Made by a program: the position numbers and the translations under genes. The notes below the pieces were generated by a model. That model was given only the letters and a program-made list of their open reading frames with translations. It was not told the DNA's origin and did no database searches. Shown here one piece after another: positions 14,194 through 22,313 of a DNA stretch of 22,501 bases. Each line of letters opens with the position of its first letter. The first letter of the stretch is position 1. The DNA comes from Bacteroidales bacterium (GTDB lineage Bacteria; Bacteroidota; Bacteroidia; Bacteroidales; JAGOPY01), in assembly GCA_023229505.1 (NCBI GenBank), contig JALNZD010000057.1, forward strand, positions 1 to 22,501. The letters are read 5' to 3'.

Positions 14194-14221
14194 CAAAGTT
14201 AGGATTTTAGGGAGGAACAAA
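14194..14221 (-). promoter_or_regulatory. Promoter of the aminotransferase gene
   Basis: On the minus strand TAACTTTG (14201-14194) fits TAnnTTTG exactly. A TTTG (14221-14218) lies 16 nt upstream, closer than the usual 19. Transcription would begin near 14187, upstream of the chosen ATG at 14148. Confidence 0.5.
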
Positions 14222-14253
14222 AAAATCCGTAGTAAAATATATGTTAAATGCTT

Positions 14254-15327
14254 TCAGAAAAAATGCCGGAAAGGGAGCAGCAACCATTCAATAAACTTTT
14301 GGAAACGCGGCCGGTGAAGCCATATTTCAAAATTAAATGGTTCACTTTGGCTGATTGTCTCCTCAATATGGCGGCTCAATTGCCGGATAATAGTTTCTTC
14401 CCAGCCAACCAGCACAATTTCATGCATATAGCGGAATGAACGGTAATCAAAATTCGGAGATCCGATAGCGAATATTTCATTATCAACCAGCATAGCTTTG
14501 GAATGGAGATTTGCCGGCAGGTAGTAACAAAACTTCAATCCTTCCTGGTGCAAAGGGCCAAGATAATGGTTACGAAGGATATCTATCAGCATCACATCGG
14601 AATGCCTGGGCACGATCACGGTCACGTCAACACCCCGTTTACAGGCATCCATCAGTGCTTTCCGCAGAAAATAGCCGGGCAGGAAATAGGGGGTTTCGAT
14701 GAGTATCTGCCGGTCGGCATTCTTTATCATCTGAATGAATCGTTTGTTGATCCTTTTTTTTGCGATAGAGGGCACATCCCTGATAATTTCATAATTCCCG
14801 TGCCGGATTAACCTGATGTAAGAATTCTTTTCGAAGAAGTACTTGTTATAAAGTTTGAAATCCAGGTTAAAGACTTTCTTAAAAGAAACCGCCAGATCTC
14901 CCTCCAGGCGAAGCATCAATTCCCTCCACGAGAGGCTGTAGGCAGTAATATTAGCCGAACCGATCCAACTGATCTTATCATCGATAACCAGTATTTTTCG
15001 ATGATTTCGGCGGTGATTTTTAGTGAAGTAATCAATAACAAACTTGATTTTTGTAAAAAAACGGACTTCTCCTCCCAGGTCTGTGAGCTTCTGAAAATAA
15101 GTATCCGCCACGGCCGCTCCCCATGAATCGATGAGCAGCTTCACCTCTACCCCTTCTTTTGCCTTTCGGGTCAAAGCTTCCCTGAATCGGTCACCGATTT
15201 CATCATTGTAAAATTTATACACCTCGAAGTAAATATATTTCCTGGCCCTGGAAATATCTTCGAGCATAGTATCATAATACTGCGCTGGGATATTGAACAA
15301 CCGGTATGGTAATCCAGCTAAATCCAT
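14254..15327 (-). CDS. Phospholipase D-like / cardiolipin synthase-type protein
   Basis: This 357-residue protein contains two HKD motifs: His109-Lys111-Asp116 (NHRKILVIDDK, followed by IGSANI) and His275-Lys277-Asp282 (LHSKAMLVDNE, followed by IGSPNFDYRS). The second half repeats the first, as in bacterial PLD-superfamily cardiolipin synthases. Known ClsA enzymes have two N-terminal membrane helices; these are absent here, so it resembles ClsB/YbhO-type proteins. A hydrophobic, aromatic C-terminus (about 343-357, WLLLPFRHFF) could associate with the membrane. It probably condenses phosphatidylglycerol to cardiolipin or transfers phosphatidyl groups, at the inner membrane. Other PLD activities cannot be excluded. 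The -7 box lies about 14 nt upstream of the ATG. Confidence 0.8.
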   Translation of the reverse strand: MDLAGLPYRLFNIPAQYYDTMLEDISRARKYIYFEVYKFYNDEIGDRFREALTRKAKEGVEVKLLIDSWGAAVADTYFQKLTDLGGEVRFFTKIKFVIDYFTKNHRRNHRKILVIDDKISWIGSANITAYSLSWRELMLRLEGDLAVSFKKVFNLDFKLYNKYFFEKNSYIRLIRHGNYEIIRDVPSIAKKRINKRFIQMIKNADRQILIETPYFLPGYFLRKALMDACKRGVDVTVIVPRHSDVMLIDILRNHYLGPLHQEGLKFCYYLPANLHSKAMLVDNEIFAIGSPNFDYRSFRYMHEIVLVGWEETIIRQLSRHIEETISQSEPFNFEIWLHRPRFQKFIEWLLLPFRHFF

Positions 15328-15341
15328 TGCTTGCTTTTTTA

Positions 15342-15349
15342 CAAAGATA
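15342..15349 (-). promoter_or_regulatory. -7 box of the PLD-like gene
   Basis: TATCTTTG on the minus strand (15349-15342) fits TAnnTTTG exactly and ends 14 nt before the ATG at 15327, giving a very short leader. I see no good -33 match. Confidence 0.45.
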
Positions 15350-15410
15350 ATAAGATGACGTGCATTTTAAGTAAAATCAAATGATACATAGAAAAAACTT
15401 ACCATCCCCC

Positions 15411-15443
15411 ATTGCTTTCCCTCCTTTATTGTTGTATCTTTAG
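15411..15443 (+). promoter_or_regulatory. Possible promoter for the tandem T9SS genes
   Basis: ATTG (15411-15414) is followed after 20 nt by TATCTTTA (15435-15442), a one-off match to TAnnTTTG. It would give a leader of roughly 210 nt containing the AG tract. Confidence 0.3.
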
Positions 15444-15521
15444 CCTTCCCATTTCATGAAAAAAATTTTCAGATTATATCTCATTCAGCATGGAATGGAT
15501 TTACCAACATAGCATTTCCGT

Positions 15522-15540
15522 AGAGAGAGAGAGAGAGAGA
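15522..15540. repeat. AG dinucleotide tract
   Basis: Nineteen bases of uninterrupted alternating A and G, about 120 bp upstream of the first T9SS gene's ATG. Tracts of this kind are prone to slippage; in a leader they could change promoter-to-gene spacing. Confidence 0.7.
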
Positions 15541-15662
15541 TTCTAAGCTCCCATTTCTTACTTTTCAATATATTTTCTTTAAAGAAAACTTACTGCGTCT
15601 ATCCAGTCTTTCGTACAAGTCGTATCCAATCTTTTTTATTAACCTTCAAAAACCAATTTATT

Positions 15663-15842
15663 ATGAAAAGAATGAATTTTTTTGTTGTTCTGGCATTTTT
15701 ATGCCTTGCCATCTGGGTAAAACCAAGAGAGGTCTTATCCCAACCATTAACGGATTCTACTGTCAATTTCTACACTCTTTCTGCCTATTATAACCATTAT
15801 TACGATTCACTTATTCAGCTACGAGGTGCTGAAAACATGTAA
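15663..15842 (+). pseudogene. Detached 5' part (signal peptide) of the interrupted giant T9SS protein
   Basis: ATG at 15663 opens 59 codons: a signal peptide (MKRMNFFVVLAFLCLAIWV, likely cleaved near VLSQ at 27) and the start of the mature protein (TLSAYYNHYYDSLIQL). It ends at TAA 15840-15842. The reading frame then continues without any further stop into the large frame that has an ATG at 15921 (distance 258 bp, a multiple of three). The 26 intervening codons (GTGYKDYLRWKWFYTSRHG...) look like genuine protein and resemble the G-S/T-G-Y-K...RW.W.F segment common near the mature N-terminus of such Bacteroidetes secreted proteins. A single base change (for example CAA or AAA to TAA) would explain the break. 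Confidence 0.7.
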
Positions 15843-15920
15843 GGAACCGGCTATAAAGACTATCTCCGGTGGAAATGGTTTTATACCAGCCGTCATGGTG
15901 TTGATGGTGATCTTGGTGCG

Positions 15921-18900
15921 ATGTGGGAATCAATAGCTGACTATTATAATAATTTTCAGGAACCTGAAAATTACAGTGACGAATCAGATTGGCAATTCAT
16001 GGGACCGCTTGGTATACCTAAAAAATATAGTGGAGCTCCCAGCCAAAATTCTGGTAAAGGTATGATGCTTTCCCTCTGGGTAAGTACAGGTGACCATTCC
16101 TTGATTTATGCGGGAAGTCATCATGGAGGATTATGGAAAACCACAGATGGTGGGGATAACTGGTATCCGCTTCATGATAATGATGATAAGATTCATGGAG
16201 TGAACAGTATTGCTGTAAATCCCTTAAATCCTGATATTATTTATATTTCATGTAACACTTCATTGGGAAACTTTTCGAGTTGGAATGAAGGTTTGTTTAA
16301 ATCAATTGATGGAGGAAATACATGGGAACAACTTACTTTGCCTGTTACTTATCCTGTATCCGACTATAAAACAAATATGAGAAAAGTTGTTTTAGACCCT
16401 AATGATCCAAATAATATTTTTTTAATAACATATCAAGATGTATATCGGTCGACAGACCAAGGGAATATTTGGACAACAGTCTTTCATAGAGAATATACAC
16501 AATGGGGTGATGAATCTCAATGGGGGTTGTTTGACTTTAAGATAATTCCATGGAACCAAAGTGTAGGTTACTTGGCTGGAAGCGAAATATTTAAAATTGA
16601 AAATCCAATTGCAGGCTTTACCGAGAACAATATATCCAATGAAATTTTTTTTGCAGGATTAAATTCTGCTGACTACATAAGATGTGTCCCAGATAGAACT
16701 GAGATTAGTATTCATAGGAATTATCCTGATAAAGTTTATTTCTGTTATTGGGCTCAATATATTCCAAACGATGGTGTTTCATTTTATAGATTAAGAGTGG
16801 TTAGCTATGATAATATTTCACAACATTATGAAGTGGTATATGAAGGTGATAATGATGTTAATGAGCTCGTTGCTAACAAAAATAAGCTGGAATTTGCTGT
16901 TTCTCCTTCAAATGAGCATATTTTCTACATTGGAGGAATTTATATTGGATTGATTGATACTGAAAATGATAGAGTAGATTTTATAGCACCAGGTATCGTA
17001 GGTGATGCATTAGATTGCTGGGTCCACGTGGATATTAGAGATATGCAACTTTTTAGCCATAATGGACGTGACACCATTTATTTAGCTAACGATGCCGGGA
17101 TTAGTTGGGGAACTTTAGTTGAACCTGGTATGGGTGGCCAAGGGTGTGAATGGCAGTGGCATCACCCATTTAGCTCTATAGAAAATGGTTTAAATGTGAC
17201 TGAATTCTATGGTATAGGTTTATATGATAAGGAACAGGATTTGGTGGCAGGAGGTTGTCAAGACTTGAGCGACATGATATTCAATAATGATTCGTGGATC
17301 AATTTCGGCATTGGAGATGGAAGTGAAATAATTTGGGATTCTGAAGACCGTAATATATTTTATTTTAGTGAATGGCAATCTGGAGGTTTATTCAGAACAA
17401 ACGATATGGGTGCCACTTTGCGACCAATTGACGTTTTGGGTGCAACAAGTCCTATCATTCCAATGAAACTTGATCCTATATACAATTCCATTTTATATTC
17501 CGGCAAGTTTGAATTAATCAAATATTCAGGAGTAAATGATTTTAGTGAAAATAATCAAATAACTATAGAAACCTTAGATTCATTTGCTCCTGACTCATTG
17601 TCAGCTATTGAAGTTGTTCCGGCATCTGGTACACGGAAATTCTATGTTTCAACACTTAAAACGTACAGTTATGAGAATCCTCCTCCACCTTTACCCGAGA
17701 ACTATGCCGGATTTATATTCAGATTTAAATATGCTGGTGAAGTGTTGGAATTTAAAGATATCAGTAGCAATCTTGACGGTTGTTATAACGGTTTTGTTTC
17801 TGATATTGAAGTCGATCCGGGCCATATTTCTCATATCTGGGTTTCATTTGGTGTATACACCAAAGGTAGCCAACACGAAAATAAAGTTTTCTATTCAGAA
17901 AACAGTGGGGATACCTGGGAGCCGTGGTCAGAAGGATTACCACTTGGTATGCCGGTTTATAAAATCAAATACGTCAAACAAGACTCTCACTATTTTCTAT
18001 TTGCACTAACTGATGTGGGTATTTTTAAAAGCACTGATGAGGATCATACATGGTATCGTTATAGTAATAATCTTCCTGCAAAAATCGTCACTGATTTAGA
18101 AATAAATCCGAAATATAATACCATTGTTGCAGCGACTTATGGCCGGGGTCTTTGGAAATCACCTCTTTTGTGCCATTACAATAGTGCAGCATTAGAAATC
18201 AATGATGACATAACCTGGGAAGATGACATCATTCTTGACAGGAGTGTGATCATTCCTTCAGGTAAAAATCTTATTATTAAAAATTGCAGGGTTCACCTAC
18301 CTTCTGAAGCCAAGATTGTCGTGGAAAGAGGCGGAACATTGGTGCTGGATAATTGTACTCTTACCAGTGCATGTAACGATCTGTGGTGGGGGGTTGAAGT
18401 ACAAGGGGATTCACGTTACCCGCAAACCGGCAATTATCAAGGGAAAGTTATTATGCAAAATTATGCAGTCATTGAAAAAGCAAGAAAAGCAATATTTTGT
18501 GGCAGAAATATAGAATATGATAATCCCGATAGGGTATATACAGGAGGAATAGTGGACGCAACAGACGCTCGGTTTTTTAATAATCGATATGGAGTGATGT
18601 TCTGGTACTATCCATTTAGCAATATTAGCACCTTTACCCGTTGCAAATTTCAAACCACAGAAAATCTTGCGGATGATTCCTCACCTGAATACTTTATGAC
18701 CCTTGTCCAAGTCGATGGAATCCAAATCAAAGGTTGCGATTTTGAATTTTCTAACGATAAAGAGCCTGATTATAAAAAACATGGAAGGGGAATATTTTCA
18801 ATAGATGCGGGATATACAGTACTTGATTATGAAAGTTTGAAAGTAACTTCCTTCAGAAATCTATATTATGCTGTTTTTGCATTAAGAGCTTTTACCGATC

Positions 18901-20723
18901 CAGTTCTAACAATCCATAATTCTAGTTTTGAGGAAAATATTACTGGGGTTTATGCCAGAGGAATTCAAAATCTTTCACTTTATTCTAATCATTTTTTTAT
19001 ATATATTGACAAACTCCCTATTGGAACACAAGCATATGGTGGCGTTTATCTTGACAACTGTTCCGGTTATCTAATTCAGGATAACTATTTTGAAGGTGAC
19101 CCTAATCCATTTGGTTGGAACGACATAGGAATAACTATCAATAATTCAGGAGAATCAAATAATCTAATAAATAATAATACTTTCAATCAATTGCATATTG
19201 GAACATTGGCCCAAAATATAAATAGGGGTAAAGACGCTCAGCAGGGACTTAAATTCAAATGTAATGTATACTCTAAAAATGATTTTGATATTGCAGTGAC
19301 CGGATCACAAGGATGCACTGAATGCGGTATTTCATTGTGGCAGGGGGCACCTGATGAACCAACAGGTAACTTATTCAGTTTAAGTGGCATTTATACTTAT
19401 AGTGACATTCATAATGAAGGAGCATACTTAAATTATTATCATCATGCTAAAGATGATCTTCATCCACCAAATCCTTGGGTACCTTCTTATATTTCGCCAA
19501 ATATTTTTAGAATTAATCTATTTGGGAACCCTTGGAATGAGTCATACTGCGATTCAAACTTCCCTCAAGGGATGACTAAATCACAAATTAAGTCTCTTTA
19601 CATTTCTTTTTCAGATATAACCGATTCACTCAAAAACTCACTCGATCAATTAATTGATGGCGGTAGCACGGAAGATTTGACAATGGAAATTGACTTTTCA
19701 CAACCTGAAGAGGCTCTTGAACTTCAGCAAGAATTACTTAGCAATTCACCATTCTTGTCTGACACGATATTAATAAAATCGGCACAAAAAGAAGATGTTC
19801 TGCCTTCTGTCTTGGTTAAGGAAATCATGGTTGCCAATCCACAGAGCGCCAAGTCTGAAAAGGTAATGGAAGCATTGGCCGATCGTGAAAATCCAATACC
19901 GGTATATATGATAGAAGAAATCATGCAGGGCAGAGATACAATTGCACAGAAAGAAATCCTTGAAGCTGAGTATTCAAATGCTGACCTTCAGAAAGAAATT
20001 GCGCTTAACCGGTTAATTTCAATTTTCAGAGAAGACACAATGAATACCAGGATGGATAGTATAGTTCATTTATTACAGAATCACCCTACACCTTCAGCAA
20101 AGTATCGGTTAACGATGACTTATCTTGAAATGAATGATACGCTTTCTGCAATAAATACCTTTGATGCTATTCCTCAGCAATTCGAACTGACCAGTTCCCA
20201 AACCTTGATATATGATCATTGGGATGAATATATCGGGATTATAATAGCAGCTCAAAAAGATTCATTGACATTGTCAGAATTGGATTCAATGCAAATTGAG
20301 AAATTGGATGACCTTGCACAATTTGAAGATCAACCGGGATGTTTGGCAAGAAATGTGCTTCATTTTTTAAAAATTATAGAAGTGAACCCATATTATATTT
20401 TGCCAGGGGATTCGCTAAAAGCGATACCAGATGTTGCATCGGTTATTCCCACAGGAATCAGGAATAATGAACATTACTTTAAATTATATCCGAATCCCGC
20501 CGATAATTACCTGATTGCAGAATATGATATGAATGGAATTTCGGGCAATGGAGTACTGAATATCTACGATTCTTCCGGAAAGTTGAAATTCAGGACAGAT
20601 CTTCAATCCAACAGTCATGACGAGATCATTAATACTAAAGACTGGCTTTGTGGCATATATTTGTTTAATTTTATTTCGGATGGCCAATATAAGCAATCAG
20701 GTAAAGTATTAATTGCAAAATAG
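15921..20723 (+). CDS. Giant T9SS cargo protein: Asp-box propeller, beta-helix, helical region and type A sorting domain (5' end severed by a stop)
   Basis: The open frame from ATG 15921 codes for 1,600 residues; the intact gene would start at 15663 with about 1,686 codons. Residues 20-750 are Asp-box propeller repeats: WKTTDGGDNW (72-81), FKSIDGGNTW (126-135), YRSTDQGNIW (175-184), YSENSGDTW near 657 and FKSTDEDHTW near 702. About 756-1190 is Asn/Gly-rich with short beta strands (IIPSGKNLIIKNCRVHL, GGTLVLDNCTL), a right-handed beta-helix of the pectate-lyase-like type. About 1230-1500 is a charged helical region. About 1518-1600 is the T9SS type A sorting domain (FKLYPNPADNYLIAEYD, NIYDSSGKLKF, LCGIYLFNF). 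Without the signal peptide the protein starting at 15921 could not reach the T9SS, so the gene is probably a recent pseudogene unless the TAA is an error or is read through. Substrate or ligand is unknown. Confidence 0.8.
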   Translation: MWESIADYYNNFQEPENYSDESDWQFMGPLGIPKKYSGAPSQNSGKGMMLSLWVSTGDHSLIYAGSHHGGLWKTTDGGDNWYPLHDNDDKIHGVNSIAVNPLNPDIIYISCNTSLGNFSSWNEGLFKSIDGGNTWEQLTLPVTYPVSDYKTNMRKVVLDPNDPNNIFLITYQDVYRSTDQGNIWTTVFHREYTQWGDESQWGLFDFKIIPWNQSVGYLAGSEIFKIENPIAGFTENNISNEIFFAGLNSADYIRCVPDRTEISIHRNYPDKVYFCYWAQYIPNDGVSFYRLRVVSYDNISQHYEVVYEGDNDVNELVANKNKLEFAVSPSNEHIFYIGGIYIGLIDTENDRVDFIAPGIVGDALDCWVHVDIRDMQLFSHNGRDTIYLANDAGISWGTLVEPGMGGQGCEWQWHHPFSSIENGLNVTEFYGIGLYDKEQDLVAGGCQDLSDMIFNNDSWINFGIGDGSEIIWDSEDRNIFYFSEWQSGGLFRTNDMGATLRPIDVLGATSPIIPMKLDPIYNSILYSGKFELIKYSGVNDFSENNQITIETLDSFAPDSLSAIEVVPASGTRKFYVSTLKTYSYENPPPPLPENYAGFIFRFKYAGEVLEFKDISSNLDGCYNGFVSDIEVDPGHISHIWVSFGVYTKGSQHENKVFYSENSGDTWEPWSEGLPLGMPVYKIKYVKQDSHYFLFALTDVGIFKSTDEDHTWYRYSNNLPAKIVTDLEINPKYNTIVAATYGRGLWKSPLLCHYNSAALEINDDITWEDDIILDRSVIIPSGKNLIIKNCRVHLPSEAKIVVERGGTLVLDNCTLTSACNDLWWGVEVQGDSRYPQTGNYQGKVIMQNYAVIEKARKAIFCGRNIEYDNPDRVYTGGIVDATDARFFNNRYGVMFWYYPFSNISTFTRCKFQTTENLADDSSPEYFMTLVQVDGIQIKGCDFEFSNDKEPDYKKHGRGIFSIDAGYTVLDYESLKVTSFRNLYYAVFALRAFTDPVLTIHNSSFEENITGVYARGIQNLSLYSNHFFIYIDKLPIGTQAYGGVYLDNCSGYLIQDNYFEGDPNPFGWNDIGITINNSGESNNLINNNTFNQLHIGTLAQNINRGKDAQQGLKFKCNVYSKNDFDIAVTGSQGCTECGISLWQGAPDEPTGNLFSLSGIYTYSDIHNEGAYLNYYHHAKDDLHPPNPWVPSYISPNIFRINLFGNPWNESYCDSNFPQGMTKSQIKSLYISFSDITDSLKNSLDQLIDGGSTEDLTMEIDFSQPEEALELQQELLSNSPFLSDTILIKSAQKEDVLPSVLVKEIMVANPQSAKSEKVMEALADRENPIPVYMIEEIMQGRDTIAQKEILEAEYSNADLQKEIALNRLISIFREDTMNTRMDSIVHLLQNHPTPSAKYRLTMTYLEMNDTLSAINTFDAIPQQFELTSSQTLIYDHWDEYIGIIIAAQKDSLTLSELDSMQIEKLDDLAQFEDQPGCLARNVLHFLKIIEVNPYYILPGDSLKAIPDVASVIPTGIRNNEHYFKLYPNPADNYLIAEYDMNGISGNGVLNIYDSSGKLKFRTDLQSNSHDEIINTKDWLCGIYLFNFISDGQYKQSGKVLIAK

Positions 20724-20747
20724 CCAAATAATCTTTAAATAGTCACT

Positions 20748-22313
20748 ATGAATTTCAAACATACCTTTATAGTATTATTCATCCTCTTTCTTTCCTCCGG
20801 GGCTGGCTTCAGCCAGCCCCGGTACTTCAATGAGGTATATAACCCGAATGGCACCTGGGCTATTGGAGGGGGTATCATCGGTATAAATAACGGATATTTC
20901 GGATGTGCCTTATCTGGCGACAGTATTTCAGATTATTACTATAATACCTCTACGTTTATAATTAATCCCGAAGGAGACATCACCTCCTGGAAAAACTTTG
21001 GCAAAGATGGATGTGATTTTTGGGCCGGTGATGAAGGAGGATTGACAAAAAATAACAATTGTTACGGACTATTCGGCACACTTGATGACTATTTAAACGA
21101 TTCAATATATGGACTTTTTTACAAGTTTGATAATTATGGTGATACGATCTTGACGAAAGCATTCACCAGTGATTCTGACACTATTTTCGTTGGAAGAGCA
21201 TGCACAACAACAAGCGATGGAGGTTTTGCATTATTAGGTAATATTTCTGGTAACGAAGCTAATAAAGATATAATTCTTATTAAGACTGACTCCAATGGCA
21301 ATGAATTATGGAGGAACCAATATGGATCTGATAGTAGTGATTGGGCTAAAAGTTTAATTCAGACATCTGATAATGGGTATGCAATAAGTAGTTGGAGACG
21401 TATCCCGTATATAGGGTATGAAGAAACTGCAGATCCGATTGTCTACAAAACCGACAGTCTGGGCAATTTAGAATGGTCTGTCAACCTGGGTGGGCCATTC
21501 AAGGATGACAAAGCCATGCTTTGTAACAGCCATGATAGTTGCATCATCGTGCTTACTGCTTATGCTGATTCGATGTTCACACCTGAGTTTGCTTCAACAA
21601 GGATTAACCTTATTAAAATTGATCTTGAAGGCAATATTGTCTGGAATAAAAAATATGGACCCTCAACCGCTAATTATATTTCTAACATTCAATTACTTGA
21701 TAATGGCGATGTTATGGCCTGTGGATATGTGTACAATCATGCTTATTTGAATGCTGGATGGCTTTTTCGATTCAATTCAGATGGTGATAGTCTTTGGTAT
21801 CGTGAATATTTCTATTACCCTGATGATCCCGTTTATGGATTAAATTATTTGTATGATGTATCACAGACATTAGATAATGGATTTGTGGCTACCGGGCAGG
21901 CTTATACATTAGATCCACCCAATAATGTACAAAAAATGTGGGTTCTGAAAGTTGATAGTGTAGGTTGTGAGATTGAGAATTGCTGGGTGGGAATTGAGGA
22001 GGACAAGGAAACAGGGGGACAAGGAGAAGAGGAGAAGAAGGGAGGGCTTTACTTGTGGCCGAATCCCGCTAAAACAATTGTCAATTGTCAATTGTCGAAT
22101 GTCGATTTTCAATTTGGTTTTTCATCCGGCATTCATGATCAATCATTAATTGTTTATGATATTTTCGGAAGAAAATTACTGGAAGTCAAAGTCCCCAATA
22201 GGCAAGATAAGGTCGAGATCAATGTGGAAGCCTATGCGCCGGGCATCTATATGGTAGTACAGAGGGAAGGACAGAATATAAAAGCATCAGCAAAGTTTGT
22301 AGTATCCAGATAA
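20748..22313 (+). CDS. T9SS cargo protein with WD/PQQ-like repeat body and repeat-invaded sorting domain
   Basis: This 521-residue protein starts 24 bp after the giant gene and is probably co-transcribed with it. It has a signal peptide (about 1-22, ending AGFSQ). The body (about 25-400) repeats blades such as ACTTTSDGGFALLGN..KDIILIKTDSNGNELW, SLIQTSDNGYAISS and QLLDNGDVMACGY..WLFRFNSDGDSLW, a Bacteroidetes secreted beta-propeller type in which each blade pairs a DGGF-like strand with a K.D..GN..W strand. Residues 419-432 are an acidic Gly/Lys/Glu linker coded by an 8-bp-period purine array. Residues about 434-521 are the type A sorting domain (LYLWPNPAK, VYDIFGRKLLEV, APGIYMVVQ). Codons 443-456 of that domain are a 7-bp-period array. 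Function is unknown. Confidence 0.85.
   Translation: MNFKHTFIVLFILFLSSGAGFSQPRYFNEVYNPNGTWAIGGGIIGINNGYFGCALSGDSISDYYYNTSTFIINPEGDITSWKNFGKDGCDFWAGDEGGLTKNNNCYGLFGTLDDYLNDSIYGLFYKFDNYGDTILTKAFTSDSDTIFVGRACTTTSDGGFALLGNISGNEANKDIILIKTDSNGNELWRNQYGSDSSDWAKSLIQTSDNGYAISSWRRIPYIGYEETADPIVYKTDSLGNLEWSVNLGGPFKDDKAMLCNSHDSCIIVLTAYADSMFTPEFASTRINLIKIDLEGNIVWNKKYGPSTANYISNIQLLDNGDVMACGYVYNHAYLNAGWLFRFNSDGDSLWYREYFYYPDDPVYGLNYLYDVSQTLDNGFVATGQAYTLDPPNNVQKMWVLKVDSVGCEIENCWVGIEEDKETGGQGEEEKKGGLYLWPNPAKTIVNCQLSNVDFQFGFSSGIHDQSLIVYDIFGRKLLEVKVPNRQDKVEINVEAYAPGIYMVVQREGQNIKASAKFVVSR
22002..22041. repeat. 8-bp-period purine array inside a coding sequence
   Basis: Five octamers read GACAAGGA (22002-22009), AACAGGGG, GACAAGGA, GAAGAGGA and GAAGAAGG (22034-22041). 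They code for the Glu/Lys/Gly linker (residues 419-432) of the T9SS protein at 20748-22313. All bases but three are purines. Confidence 0.55.
22074..22115. repeat. 7-bp-period array (six units) inside a T9SS sorting-domain coding sequence
   Basis: Six heptamers read ACAATTG (22074-22080), TCAATTG, TCAATTG, TCGAATG, TCGATTT and TCAATTT (22109-22115). They code in frame for TIVNCQLSNVDFQF, the first strand region after the WPNPAK motif of the sorting domain. Confidence 0.75.

Larger units (their letters stand above)
15328..15662. other. 335-bp region upstream of the T9SS gene pair
   Basis: The left end holds the -7 box of the divergent PLD gene. A candidate plus-strand promoter lies at 15411-15443. 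A short frame at 15456-15512 (18 codons, MKKIFRLYLIQHGMDLPT) lies between that promoter and the broken T9SS gene; it may be a leader peptide or meaningless. An AG dinucleotide tract runs from 15522 to 15540. I see no tRNA, other RNA or terminator. Confidence 0.45.

Noticed and set aside
14149..14220. Extended ornithine aminotransferase start at 14220
   Set aside because: The extra 24 residues are coded by the heptamer leader array, and the -7 box (14201-14194) lies inside them.
14503..14811. 102-codon plus-strand frame opposite the PLD gene
   Set aside because: It covers the second HKD motif on the other strand; no start signal or family resemblance.
15522..15540. AG tract as a ribosome binding site
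   Set aside because: It lies over 120 bp from the ATG, and ribosome binding in this phylum does not rely on strong Shine-Dalgarno sequences.
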